A stretch of 64,000 nucleotides of DNA, taken from Dryocola sp032000125 (lineage in GTDB: Bacteria; Pseudomonadota; Gammaproteobacteria; Enterobacterales; Enterobacteriaceae). Below, one piece after another: positions 23,828 to 32,553 of this stretch. How positions within the stretch are numbered: position 1 is the first letter of the stretch; each line of letters starts with the position of its first letter. The notes beneath the pieces were generated by a model. The model ran no database searches, was not told where the DNA came from, and worked only from the letters and a program-made list of their open reading frames with translations. A program made the position numbers and the translations under genes. The stretch spans positions 86,419-150,418 of the forward strand of contig DAMALH010000005.1 of assembly GCA_032000125.1 (NCBI GenBank). The letters run 5' to 3'.

Positions 23828-24688
23828 ATGAAAAATATCCTCGCCATCCAGTCACATGTGGTCTTCGGTCACGCGGGCAACGGTGCCGCCGAATTCCCGA
23901 TGCGCCGACTGGGCGCCAACGTCTGGCCGTTGAACACGGTTCAATTTTCCAATCATACCCAATACGGGAAATGGACCGGCAGCGTGATGCCTGCCAGCCA
24001 TCTCAGTGATATCGTGCAGGGCATTGCGGATATCGGCCAGCTTCAGCGCTGCGATGCGGTACTGAGCGGCTATCTGGGTTCAGCCGAGCAGGGCGAGCAT
24101 ATTCTTTCTATTGTGCGTCAGGTGAAAGCGGCAAATCCGAATGCGAAATACTTCTGCGATCCCGTAATGGGGCACCCGGAAAAAGGCTGCATCGTGGCGC
24201 CGGGGGTGGCAGAGTTCCATACTCGCAGCGCTTTGCCCGCAAGCGACATTGTTGCGCCTAATCTGCTGGAGCTTGAGATTCTGAGCGGCCACGCCGTGAA
24301 CTCGGTGGAAGAGGCGGTAAGTGCCGCACGCGAGCTTATTGCACAGGGACCGCAAATTGTGCTGGTTAAACACCTTGCGCGGGCGGGCTATCAGCAGGAC
24401 CGTTTTGAAATGCTGCTGGTGACGGCGCAGGAGGCCTGGCATATTCATCGTCCGCTGGTGGACTTCGGCGAGCGTCAGCCGGTTGGCGTAGGCGACGTTA
24501 CAAGCGGCCTGCTGCTGGTTAAGCTGTTGCAGGGGGCTACGCTGCGCGAAGCGCTGGAGCACGTCACCGCCGCGGTTTACGACGTGATGGTGGTAACAAA
24601 AAAAATGGCGGAGTACGAACTGCAACTTGTTGCCGCACAGGATGGCATTGCGAAACCGGAGCACTATTTCACCGCGGTTAAGCTGTAA
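23828..24688 (+). CDS. pdxY: PdxY pyridoxal kinase
   Basis: Ribokinase-family kinase of 286 residues for the pyridoxal salvage pathway. It has the N-terminal SHVVFGHAGNGAAEFPM motif and the C-terminal anion hole VGVGDVTSGLLL, where the usual GTGD is replaced by GVGD, as in E. coli PdxY. The ATG at 23828 gives the E. coli start. The stop codon abuts a hairpin repeat unit (24687-24742) that may also act as the terminator. Confidence 0.96.
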   Translation: MKNILAIQSHVVFGHAGNGAAEFPMRRLGANVWPLNTVQFSNHTQYGKWTGSVMPASHLSDIVQGIADIGQLQRCDAVLSGYLGSAEQGEHILSIVRQVKAANPNAKYFCDPVMGHPEKGCIVAPGVAEFHTRSALPASDIVAPNLLELEILSGHAVNSVEEAVSAARELIAQGPQIVLVKHLARAGYQQDRFEMLLVTAQEAWHIHRPLVDFGERQPVGVGDVTSGLLLVKLLQGATLREALEHVTAAVYDVMVVTKKMAEYELQLVAAQDGIAKPEHYFTAVKL

Positions 24689-24742
24689 AAACCACGCTTT
24701 TTCCTTCTTTGTCAACAAGTTGACGCCCTCGTAACGAGGGCG
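24687..24742. repeat. Single unit of the CACGC-loop paired-hairpin repeat family
   Basis: The unit runs from the pdxY stop codon: a short A5/T5 hairpin with loop CCACGC, CTTTGTCAACAAGTTGA, then an 8-bp hairpin CGCCCTCG-TAA-CGAGGGCG (24724-24742). The same order of parts is seen in the right halves of the repeats at 40237-40410 and 44461-44625. Bases CACGCTTTTTCCTTCTT are shared exactly with the 40-kb copy. This copy has lost the matching left arm because pdxY coding sequence begins there. Confidence 0.65.
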
Positions 24743-24749
24743 CTTTCGT

Positions 24750-25352
24750 TTAAACCCCTTCAGCCGCAAGCGCTGCCGCTACGGCAGGACGCGCCTTCAT
24801 ACGTTCCATAAACGCTTCGATATTACCGAGGCCGTTCATCTCAAGCTTCACGGCATACGCCCAGCGCAGAACGGTAAACAGGTAGGCATCCGCCACGCTA
24901 AAACGCAGCCCCATCAGCCACTGCTTGTCATTGAGCTCTTCGTTTACGTAGCGCAGTTTTTTCTCCAGCGCCTTGCGGGTCAGCGCCCTGAAATCATCCG
25001 GGGTAGCCGGATTAAACAGCGGGCTAAAGCCCTTATGCAGCTCGGTGGCGATGTAGTTCAGCCATTCCAGCGTATGGTAGCGCGTCATGCTGCCGGCGGG
25101 GGCAAGGAGCTGCCTGTCGGGGACTTTGTCCGCCAGAAATTGTACGATGGCGACGCCTTCGGTCAGCAGCGAACCGTCATCAAGCACCAGCGCCGGGACC
25201 TGGCCTTTGGCATTCACCTCAAGGTAATCATCTCCCGCTTCCGTTTTTTTGCTCGCTAAATCGACCTTGACCAGCGAAAAGTCAATGCCGGTTTCACGCA
25301 GAATAATATGTGGGGAGAGGGAACAGGCACCAGCTTTATAATACAGTTTCAT
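24750..25352 (-). CDS. gstA: GstA glutathione S-transferase
   Basis: Beta-class glutathione transferase of 200 residues. Cys10 (KAGACSLSPH) is the residue that forms a mixed disulphide with glutathione; the thioredoxin-like domain (1-80, with GQVPALVLDDG) is followed by the all-helical domain (88-200) carrying the conserved His in ATELHKGF. In-frame codons upstream back to 25424 overlap the dtpA terminator, so the ATG at 25352 is preferred. It lies downstream of dtpA in the same direction. Confidence 0.95.
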   Translation of the reverse strand: MKLYYKAGACSLSPHIILRETGIDFSLVKVDLASKKTEAGDDYLEVNAKGQVPALVLDDGSLLTEGVAIVQFLADKVPDRQLLAPAGSMTRYHTLEWLNYIATELHKGFSPLFNPATPDDFRALTRKALEKKLRYVNEELNDKQWLMGLRFSVADAYLFTVLRWAYAVKLEMNGLGNIEAFMERMKARPAVAAALAAEGV

Positions 25353-25403
25353 TACTAAACTCCTGTGGGCGCAAAGGTACTTTATGTTAGTCCGCATACA
25401 GGC

Positions 25404-25437
25404 AAAAAAAAAGCCGTTGAGCATAAACCCAACGGCT
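25404..25437 (-). terminator. Terminator after dtpA
   Basis: On the minus strand an 8-bp stem (AGCCGTTG/CAACGGCT, 25430-25437 with 25412-25419) has a 10-nt loop and is followed by nine T. This is a strong intrinsic terminator between dtpA and gstA. Confidence 0.9.
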
Positions 25438-25461
25438 GAAAATCAAATGTTTCCCGCTACA

Positions 25462-26964
25462 TTATGCGGTGGCGGTTTTCGCGACGGTTTCGGTTTCGTC
25501 ACTGAGCGTCATGCGGTTCAGTTTTGGCGCGATGGCAAACATCAGCACGGCGATAACTGCGGTAACAATACCAATCTGCATAAAGACATGGCCGTAGACC
25601 ACCAGAGACTGCAGCGGATCGGACACGTTTTCCGGCACGGCCATCAGGTTCGCCACTTTACCGGCGATAATAGCTGCGCCCGCGGTAGTCAGGAACCAGC
25701 TACCCATGATAAAGCCCATCAGACGCTGTGGCACCAGTTGAGCAACCATTGCCAGGCCCAGGCCTGAAATCATCAGCTCGCCGATACTCTGCAGGGCATA
25801 GCTTAAAATCAGCCAGCTTACGGAGACGATACCGGCATCGGAGGCAAATTTTGCGCCCACAGGCAGCACGAGGAATGCAAGCGAGCACAGCGCCATACCG
25901 ATGGCGAACTTGTGCGGCATCGGCAGGCGATCGCCCATTTTGTTATAGATGGCCGCCAGAATCGGGCTACCAATCATTATCCAGAATGGGTTCAGCGCCT
26001 GGAACTGCTCCGGCTGGAAGGTGATGCCCAGAATCGCATGCTCAACGTTACGGATAGCGAAGAAGTTCAGGGAAGTCGGCATCTGGCTGTAGAGCACGAA
26101 GAACACGATGGCCTGCACCATCAGAACGAAGGCCACGATCATTTTACGACGCGCCGCGCCTTTCATCGAAACGGCTTCTTTAGCGAAAATAATCACGATG
26201 CCCAGCGCAACCACGCCCAGCACCATGCGCGCGATACCCTGGTTATGCAGCAGCCAGGTGGCAATGGTTGCAAGTATAACGACGCCGGCGATAGTTGCTG
26301 CGAGCTTGCCGAAGTGAACCGGCTCAAAGTCAGGTTTAGAACCGTAGTCTTTGACCCATTTTTTGCAGAACATGAAGTTAACCAGCGTGATCAGCATACC
26401 CACAAAGCTCAGTGAGAACGCGACGCTCCAGCCGAACTTCGCGGCAAGCCACGGCGTTGCCAGCATAGAGAAGAAGGAACCGATGTTGATGGACATGTAG
26501 TACATGGTAAAGGCGCCATCAAGACGCGGATCGTCTTTCTCATAGCAGGTAGAAAGCAGGGCGGACGGGTTAGCCTTAAACAGGCCGTTACCAACGGCGA
26601 TAGTCGCCATGCCCATATAAACGATGGCAGCATTGTGGCCGGAGAAAGCGACAAGCGCATAGCCAATGGCCAGAACGATAGTACCGAGCACGATGACGCG
26701 TTTGGTGCCGAGAACTTTGTCACCCAGCCAGCCGCCGATGGCGACCATCCCGTAAACGAGGGCGCTGAAGGATGAGAACAGCGTGATGGAATCCGCTTCG
26801 GACATGCCAAGCATTTTGACCAGATACACGGCCATAATGCCCTGTAGGCCGTAGAAGCCAAAACGTTCCCACAGTTCGATGGAAAAGATCAGATAGAACG
26901 ATTTCGGTTGTTTGAAAGCGTTCAGGCTGACGCTTTCTGCTGGTTTATTGTTTGCAGTTGACAC
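25462..26964 (-). CDS. dtpA: DtpA dipeptide/tripeptide permease
   Basis: Proton-coupled oligopeptide transporter (POT family) of 500 residues with 14 predicted helices. The ExxERFxxYG proton-coupling motif is ELWERFGFYG (about 29-38), and the family signature around GGWLGDKVLGTKR follows TM2. An upstream in-frame start at 27027 would add 21 residues; the GTG at 26964, with AAGAGG before it, gives the E. coli N-terminus STANxKPxESVSLN. A 616-bp gene-free region lies upstream. In E. coli expression responds to OmpR and anaerobiosis; I could not find OmpR sites by eye. Confidence 0.95.
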   Translation of the reverse strand: MSTANNKPAESVSLNAFKQPKSFYLIFSIELWERFGFYGLQGIMAVYLVKMLGMSEADSITLFSSFSALVYGMVAIGGWLGDKVLGTKRVIVLGTIVLAIGYALVAFSGHNAAIVYMGMATIAVGNGLFKANPSALLSTCYEKDDPRLDGAFTMYYMSINIGSFFSMLATPWLAAKFGWSVAFSLSFVGMLITLVNFMFCKKWVKDYGSKPDFEPVHFGKLAATIAGVVILATIATWLLHNQGIARMVLGVVALGIVIIFAKEAVSMKGAARRKMIVAFVLMVQAIVFFVLYSQMPTSLNFFAIRNVEHAILGITFQPEQFQALNPFWIMIGSPILAAIYNKMGDRLPMPHKFAIGMALCSLAFLVLPVGAKFASDAGIVSVSWLILSYALQSIGELMISGLGLAMVAQLVPQRLMGFIMGSWFLTTAGAAIIAGKVANLMAVPENVSDPLQSLVVYGHVFMQIGIVTAVIAVLMFAIAPKLNRMTLSDETETVAKTATA

Positions 26965-27385
26965 AAATACCTCTTTTTTTACATCCCAATTTAACAGGAG
27001 TCTTATAAGCGTGATGCCCGCTGGCATTCACTTTATTTTTGTTAAGGGCGGGGGAAACGGCGGGTAATGTTCACTATCTGCAGGCATCAGACAAGAGGTT
27101 TGCAATACTCTGTTACATATATCCTTAATGGAATAATCAGCTTTTCCGTCAATTGTTATTCAGCGTTAAATTTTGATAAACAAGATTTTACAGAGTAAAT
27201 ATTTCTCATAGCAGATAAATTTAAGCCATTTAGAGATATGTTCTACTGTTAAGGCGATATTGCAGTGATATGGACCAGTCATTGATAAACATCCAGTCTA
27301 ATGTATTGGCTAAGATCCTGTATAAATAACGATCGCCATGAATTATCGACAATAAAATGACCAATAATTAACACCATGTTATCAA

Positions 27386-27401
27386 GGTGATCTGGATCAC
27401 A
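27386..27401. promoter_or_regulatory. CRP-like site far upstream of dtpA
   Basis: GGTGATCTGGATCACA matches TGTGA-N6-TCACA at nine of ten positions. It is 422 bp from the dtpA start, an unusual distance, so its target is unclear. Confidence 0.5.
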
Positions 27402-27545
27402 TATTTATAGAAAATTCTTATCGTAAAAAAATGATTAACCTGCTGAGTCGGTTAATTACCACAGCTTGTGACGGTAATTAGCGTGATTGATGGAATAATT
27501 CGTTGTAAACAGGAGGGTTAATGGCAGGCGGATAACCCAGAAGGC

Positions 27546-27570
27546 AAAAACCCGTCGGTTATTCGACGGG
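27546..27570 (-). terminator. Terminator after nth and the rsx operon
   Basis: On the minus strand CCCGTCG-AATAAC-CGACGGG is followed by five T (27546-27550). It ends the rsxABCDGE-nth transcription unit, 10 bp beyond the nth stop codon. Confidence 0.9.
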
Positions 27571-27580
27571 AGGCAGGAGA

Positions 27581-28216
27581 TCAAAAGTCGGTTTTGTCTT
27601 TATATTCGCATAGATCTTCAATAATGCATGAGCCACAGCGCGGTTTACGGGCGACGCAGGTGTAACGGCCATGCAAAATCAGCCAGTGGTGACAGTCAAC
27701 TTTAAATGCTGCCGGCACGACGCTAAGCAGTTTTTCTTCCACCTGTTCAACGTTTTTGCCCGGCGCAAAGTTTGTGCGGTTACAAACGCGGAAAATATGG
27801 GTATCCACGGCGATGGTCGGCCAGCCGAAAGCGGTATTTAGCACCACGTTGGCGGTTTTGCGACCTACGCCCGGCAGCGCTTCCAGCGCCGCACGGTCTT
27901 CCGGCACTTCACCGTGGTGAAGTTCCAGCAGCATGCGGCAGGTTTTAATCACGTTCTCCGCTTTGCTATTAAACAGGCCGATAGTTTTGATATAAGCCTT
28001 TACGCCTTCCACGCCCAGATCGAGCATCGCCTGCGGCGTATTTGCCACGGGATAAAGCTTCGCCGTCGCCTTATTGACGCTCACATCCGTTGCCTGTGCC
28101 GAAAGCAGCACGGCAATTAACAGCTCGAAAGGCGTGCTGAACTGTAGTTCAGTCGTGGGATGAGGGTTGTCATCACGCAGACGTGAGAGTATTTCCAGCC
28201 GCTTCGCTTTATTCAT
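27581..28216 (-). CDS. nth: Endonuclease III
   Basis: DNA glycosylase and AP lyase of 211 residues that removes oxidised pyrimidines in base-excision repair. The helix-hairpin-helix ALPGVGRKTANVV carries catalytic Lys120, and the catalytic Asp138 lies in AVDTHIFRV. The C-terminal 4Fe-4S cluster is held by C-x6-C-x2-C-x5-C, seen in CVARKPRCGSCIIEDLC. It is the last gene of the rsx operon, 9 bp after rsxE, as in K-12. Confidence 0.98.
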   Translation of the reverse strand: MNKAKRLEILSRLRDDNPHPTTELQFSTPFELLIAVLLSAQATDVSVNKATAKLYPVANTPQAMLDLGVEGVKAYIKTIGLFNSKAENVIKTCRMLLELHHGEVPEDRAALEALPGVGRKTANVVLNTAFGWPTIAVDTHIFRVCNRTNFAPGKNVEQVEEKLLSVVPAAFKVDCHHWLILHGRYTCVARKPRCGSCIIEDLCEYKDKTDF

Positions 28217-28225
28217 TGTGCTTCC

Positions 28226-28912
28226 TTATGCCTGCTCTGCGTTTCCTTTCACCGCCACGCTCCTGGCGGCGCGACGAGACTTCATCTTTTCATCGATGAG
28301 GTATTTTACCGCCAGCATTAAGCCGAGGCCAATAAAGGCGCCCGGCGGCAGCATAGCCAGCAGGAAGGGCGTATCCGTATGGAAGACTTCAATACGCAGC
28401 GCCTTAGCCCAGTTGCCGAGCAAACTGTCCGCGCCGTCAAACAGCGTGCCGTTGCCGATAATTTCACGTAAAGAGCCCAGCACGAACATGGCGCTGGTAG
28501 CGCCAAGGCCAATAGCCAGGCCGTCCAGAGCGGCCATAGGCACGCTATTTTTTGCCGCGAAGGCTTCCGCGCGTCCGATGACGATACAGTTGGTAACGAT
28601 AAGCGGGATGAAAATACCCAGCGACTGATACAGGCCATAGGCATAGGCGTTGATCAGCATCTGTACGGTGCTCACCACGGATGCAATGATCATCACGTAA
28701 ATCGGAATACGGATTTCGTCCGGCGCCCAACGGCGAATAGCCGAGACGGCGGCATTTGTCAGCGTCAACACGAGGGTCGTCGCAAGGCCAAGCCCCAGCG
28801 CGTTGGTGGCGGTGGAGGTGACGGCCAGCAGCGGACACATGCCCAGCAGCTGCACCAGCGCGGAGTTATTTTTCCATAACCCCTGTACGATAACGTCTTT
28901 TACATCACTCAT
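28226..28912 (-). CDS. rsxE: RsxE electron transport complex subunit
   Basis: Integral membrane subunit of 228 residues, RnfE/NqrD family, with six predicted helices. With RsxA it forms the pair of inverted membrane subunits that hold a 2Fe-2S centre in the Rnf/Nqr core; the conserved cysteines are in LGMCPLLAVT and VTNCIVIGRAEAFAAK. The start overlaps the rsxG stop by 4 bp (ATGA), a sign of translational coupling. The Rsx complex in E. coli keeps SoxR reduced. Confidence 0.95.
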   Translation of the reverse strand: MSDVKDVIVQGLWKNNSALVQLLGMCPLLAVTSTATNALGLGLATTLVLTLTNAAVSAIRRWAPDEIRIPIYVMIIASVVSTVQMLINAYAYGLYQSLGIFIPLIVTNCIVIGRAEAFAAKNSVPMAALDGLAIGLGATSAMFVLGSLREIIGNGTLFDGADSLLGNWAKALRIEVFHTDTPFLLAMLPPGAFIGLGLMLAVKYLIDEKMKSRRAARSVAVKGNAEQA

Positions 28913-29535
28913 GGTTGTGCTCCACAGGATGGTAATTGTGCCAGGCGAGGCGGTAGCGTTTCGGCAAAGAGTCCCGCACGCTTCACGGCGTTAACTACCG
29001 CACGCGGCGTAATAGTGGCGCCGGTAAACTGATCGAACTGCCCGCCGTCCTTTTTCACCGCCCAGGTAGCGTCGTCTTTGCCCTGGATGGTTTTACCGGA
29101 AAAATGGGTTATCCAGTCGCTCAGGCGGAGCTCAATCTTATCGCCAAGGCCCGGCGTCTCATGATGTTCAAGAACGCGGGTACCCAGCACTTTGCCGTTG
29201 AAATCAGCGCCAACCAGCAGTTGAATCGCGCCGGAATAGCCGTCGGGGGCGGTCACTTCCATCACCACGGCGACAGGTTCATCGCCTTTACGTGCCACGT
29301 ATATACGGCGCTCGCCCGCGCCAGTCTGCCGATCGCTGACGAGCACGCAGCTCTGCTGGATATCGTTGTCGTACATATCGGCAGGTAAAACCTGGTCGAA
29401 GAGCAATTTTTGCTGCAGCGCAGCCTGGCGATCGATAGTTGGTTTCGTCAGCTCGTTGACCACCGCTGTCAGACCGGTTGCCAGCGCGGCAAAAATAGCC
29501 AGCGTAACGCCATGTTTTTGCATTGTTTTCAGCAT
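28909..29535 (-). CDS. rsxG: RsxG electron transport complex subunit
   Basis: Flavoprotein subunit of 208 residues, RnfG family. One N-terminal helix (about 8-28) anchors a periplasmic FMN-binding domain. The FMN is attached covalently to a threonine in the S/TGAT motif, here TGAT with Thr174 (FDQFTGATITPRAVV). It is the fifth gene of the rsx operon and overlaps rsxE by 4 bp. Confidence 0.95.
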   Translation of the reverse strand: MLKTMQKHGVTLAIFAALATGLTAVVNELTKPTIDRQAALQQKLLFDQVLPADMYDNDIQQSCVLVSDRQTGAGERRIYVARKGDEPVAVVMEVTAPDGYSGAIQLLVGADFNGKVLGTRVLEHHETPGLGDKIELRLSDWITHFSGKTIQGKDDATWAVKKDGGQFDQFTGATITPRAVVNAVKRAGLFAETLPPRLAQLPSCGAQP

Positions 29536-29544
29536 GACGATTCC

Positions 29545-30597
29545 TTAACGGTGGCCGTAGGCGCGCGGGCGCGTGTAGTAATCAATCAGCGGCACGGTAA
29601 TATTCGCCAGCAGCACCGCAAACGCCACCCCGTCGGGATAGCCGCCCCAGGTGCGAATCAGCCATACCAGCAGGCCTGCAAGCGCCCCAAACAGCAAACG
29701 TCCACGGTTGGTTGTCGAGGCGGTAACCGGGTCGGTAAGAATAAAGAACGCCCCAAACATCGTCGCGCCTGAGAAAAGATGAACGACAGGCGAAACGCAT
29801 TGTTCCGGTGAAAAGAACCAGCCGAGCGTCGCACAGACGGCAAGGGTGAGCAGAAAGCTGACCGGAATATGCCAGCGGATTGTGCCGCGCCATAGCAGGA
29901 ACACGCCGCCTGCCATAAACGCCACGTTAATCCACTGCCAGCCAAGCCCGGCCAGCACGCCGCCATAAATTGGGGTATTAAGCAAATCCGCAGCCGAATG
30001 GCCCGCACGAATGCCGGTTTTAAAGGTATCAAGCGGCGTTGCCTGGCTGATACCGTCCACCCCGATGCGCAGTTGCGTCATGGTATCGCCTGCCGCCGTG
30101 CTGCCGGTGAAGATAACATGCACCGCGTCAGTAAGGCCCGGAATGGTGGCGGCAATAGACTGTGGCGGCAGCCACGATGTCATTTGCACCGGAAAGGCAA
30201 TCAGCAGGACGACGTAGCCAACCATTGCCGGATTAAAGGGGTTATTGCCCAGGCCGCCATAGAGCTGTTTTGCGATGATTACCGCAAAAACCGTCCCCAG
30301 AATTATCATCCACCATGGCGCAAGAGGGGGAATACTGATCCCCAGCAGCAGGCCGGTTAGTGCGGCGGAATTGTCGCCAAGCGTCAGACGCAGCGACTGT
30401 TTGCGCAGCTTTACCACCAGCGCTTCGGCAGCAACCGCGCTGAGAATGCCAAGGGCAATCTGAATCAGGCTGCCCCAGCCGAACCAGAAGCACAGCGCCG
30501 CAATGCCCGGCAGGGCGGCATAGGTCACCAGCAGCATAATCCTTGCGGTGCTGCGCTGGTTATGGGTATAGGGAGAGCTTGCGATTTTAAAAACCAT
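29545..30597 (-). CDS. rsxD: RsxD electron transport complex subunit
   Basis: Integral membrane flavoprotein subunit of 350 residues, RnfD/NqrB family, with about nine helices. Thr187 in DGISQATPLDT matches the covalent FMN site of RnfD proteins by number and context. The conserved GNNPFNPAMVGY and FFILTDPVTAST loops are present. Its ATG directly follows the rsxC stop codon with no gap. Confidence 0.95.
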   Translation of the reverse strand: MVFKIASSPYTHNQRSTARIMLLVTYAALPGIAALCFWFGWGSLIQIALGILSAVAAEALVVKLRKQSLRLTLGDNSAALTGLLLGISIPPLAPWWMIILGTVFAVIIAKQLYGGLGNNPFNPAMVGYVVLLIAFPVQMTSWLPPQSIAATIPGLTDAVHVIFTGSTAAGDTMTQLRIGVDGISQATPLDTFKTGIRAGHSAADLLNTPIYGGVLAGLGWQWINVAFMAGGVFLLWRGTIRWHIPVSFLLTLAVCATLGWFFSPEQCVSPVVHLFSGATMFGAFFILTDPVTASTTNRGRLLFGALAGLLVWLIRTWGGYPDGVAFAVLLANITVPLIDYYTRPRAYGHR

Positions 30598-32553
30598 TTA
30601 ATCCTCTGGCGCCATCTGCTGAGCGGCTTTACGTGCCTGTACGCGGGCGATGGCCGCAGCGACAGCCGCTTTTCTTGGGTCTTGTTCTTCTGTTGTAGCT
30701 GTTTCGTCGACCTGCTGCTGTTGCGCCGCTTTACGCGCTTTGGCGCGGGCAATGGCGGCTTCTACGGCAGCCTTACGCGGATCGACCGGTTCGGCAGGTA
30801 CGGCTTCTGCAACGGGCTCGCCGTCTGCCTGCGCCGCTTTACGTGCTTTGGCGCGGGCGATAGCGGCCTCGACGGCGACTTTACGCGGATCGGCTGCGAC
30901 AGGCTCAGTGGTTTCTGTCTGCTGCGCTTTTTCCGCTTGTTTCGCGCGCGCCTGGGCTTTGCGGGCCTCGCGTGCGGCAATCATCTCGCTGTTATCCGGC
31001 TTGCTTCCGGCTTGCACAATAATCGGTTCGTTGCTGATGGCTTTCTTGCTTTTCACGCGGGCAAGGGCGGCCTGAATTGCATCGTTATCTTTGTCCGTAG
31101 GCTGAACCGCCGCCTGCTTATGGCGCGCAAGGCGCGCTGCTTTTTCACGTTCAAGCCGGGCCTGGCGCGCTTCAAAGCGTATTTTGGCTTCTGCCGTGCG
31201 TTTAGCTTCCAGCGCAATCTCGCGGATCTCAGCTTTTTCCTGGCGGAAATACTGCACCAGCGGAATATTGCTTGGGCAAACGTAGGCGCAGGCGCCGCAC
31301 TCTATACAGTCTTTAAGATTGTGCGCGGTGGCTTTTTCGTGCTGCTGGCCTTTGCTGAACCAGTAAAGCTGCTGCGGAAGCAGGTCCGCCGGGCAGGAGT
31401 CCGCACAGGCGCTGCAGCGAATGCAGCCTTGTTCTTCCTGCGCTTCGCCCATTTCGCTTGCCGAAGGGGCCAGCAGGCAGTTGGTGATTTTCACCACCGG
31501 CACCTCAAGCCAGGGCAGGCTAAAGCCCATCAGCGGGCCGCCCATAATGACCTGCTGATCCTGGGCCGGGCGGAAGCCGGCGAAATCTAACAGATGACGA
31601 ACCGGCGTACCCAGACGCGCCCAGACGTTACCAGGCTGGGCTACGGCTTCACCTGTCAGGGTCACCACGCGCTCGGTCAGCGGCTCGCCGTCAATAACCG
31701 CGCGCTTAACCGCATAAGCTGTACCGACGTTCTGCATCAGTACGCCAATATCTGAAGAGCGCCCGCCGTGCGGGACCTGTTTGCCGGTGAGAATCTGCGT
31801 AAGCTGCTTTGCGCCGCCAGACGGATATTTGGTTGGGACCACGCGTAGCTGAATGTCGTGGCTATCGGCCAGCACCGCGCGCAGCATGGAAATCGCCTGC
31901 GGCTTGTTATCTTCAATACCGATTAACACGCGCTGCGGCTGCAGAATATGGGCAAGAATGCGGATACCTTCCACAACCTGTGCGGCGCAGTCCTGCATTA
32001 GCCGGTCATCCGCTGTGATATACGGCTCGCATTCGGCAGCGTTAATAATCAGCGTATCGATTTTATCTCCGCCGCCCAGCAGTTTATTACCGGTTGGGAA
32101 GCCCGCACCGCCAAGCCCGGCAACGCCGTACTGGTGGATACGTTCGATTAACTCCTCGCGGCTGCGGCGGCGATAATCAGCCCAGCCGTCCCGGTCAATC
32201 CAGGCGTCTTCGCCGTCGGCGTCAATAATGACGCTGAGCTCTGCCAGCGCAGAAGGGTGCGCCGTCGAGTGGGGAGCTATTGCCGTCACTGTGCCGGACG
32301 TCGGAGCGTGAACCGGCAGCATTCTGCCACGGCCTTTGGTCAGCGGCTGGCCGCGTAATACAGCGTCGCCCGCTTTCACGCACAGCTCGCCTTCAGCGCC
32401 GATATGCTGCTTAAGCGGAAGTACAAGCTGTTTAGGTAAGGGAACCTGGCGCAGCGGCGTGCCGTTGGACTGGCTCTTCATCTCCGGTGGATGAATGCCC
32501 CCGTCGAAGTCCCAGATTCTGTCTTTATTAAAGCGTTTGAAGAAATTAAGCAT
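30598..32553 (-). CDS. rsxC: RsxC electron transport complex subunit
   Basis: Peripheral NADH- and FMN-binding subunit of 651 residues, RnfC/NqrF-associated family. An N-terminal barrel-sandwich region and an NADH-oxidising core (GLGGAGFPTGNKL, AECEPYITADDR) are followed by two 4Fe-4S motifs (CIRCSACADSCP and CIECGACAYVCP, about 375-430). The tail has an Ala/Lys/Arg-rich stretch with three tandem copies of a DPRKxAVEAAIARAKARKAAQ-type repeat. E. coli carries more copies, which explains its greater length. I chose the ATG at 32553, which overlaps the rsxB end by 8 bp. Confidence 0.95.
   Translation of the reverse strand: MLNFFKRFNKDRIWDFDGGIHPPEMKSQSNGTPLRQVPLPKQLVLPLKQHIGAEGELCVKAGDAVLRGQPLTKGRGRMLPVHAPTSGTVTAIAPHSTAHPSALAELSVIIDADGEDAWIDRDGWADYRRRSREELIERIHQYGVAGLGGAGFPTGNKLLGGGDKIDTLIINAAECEPYITADDRLMQDCAAQVVEGIRILAHILQPQRVLIGIEDNKPQAISMLRAVLADSHDIQLRVVPTKYPSGGAKQLTQILTGKQVPHGGRSSDIGVLMQNVGTAYAVKRAVIDGEPLTERVVTLTGEAVAQPGNVWARLGTPVRHLLDFAGFRPAQDQQVIMGGPLMGFSLPWLEVPVVKITNCLLAPSASEMGEAQEEQGCIRCSACADSCPADLLPQQLYWFSKGQQHEKATAHNLKDCIECGACAYVCPSNIPLVQYFRQEKAEIREIALEAKRTAEAKIRFEARQARLEREKAARLARHKQAAVQPTDKDNDAIQAALARVKSKKAISNEPIIVQAGSKPDNSEMIAAREARKAQARAKQAEKAQQTETTEPVAADPRKVAVEAAIARAKARKAAQADGEPVAEAVPAEPVDPRKAAVEAAIARAKARKAAQQQQVDETATTEEQDPRKAAVAAAIARVQARKAAQQMAPED

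Larger units (their letters stand above)
26965..27580. other. 616-bp AT-rich region upstream of dtpA
   Basis: No gene is recognised. It holds the dtpA promoter region, a CRP-like palindrome (27386-27401), two back-to-back inverted repeats (ATTAACC with GGTTAAT at 27434-27456; AATTACC with GGTAATT at 27454-27479) and, at the right end, the nth terminator. A tiny open frame of four codons after AGGAGGGTTA at about 27520 is too short to call a gene. A small RNA is possible but unsupported. Confidence 0.5.
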
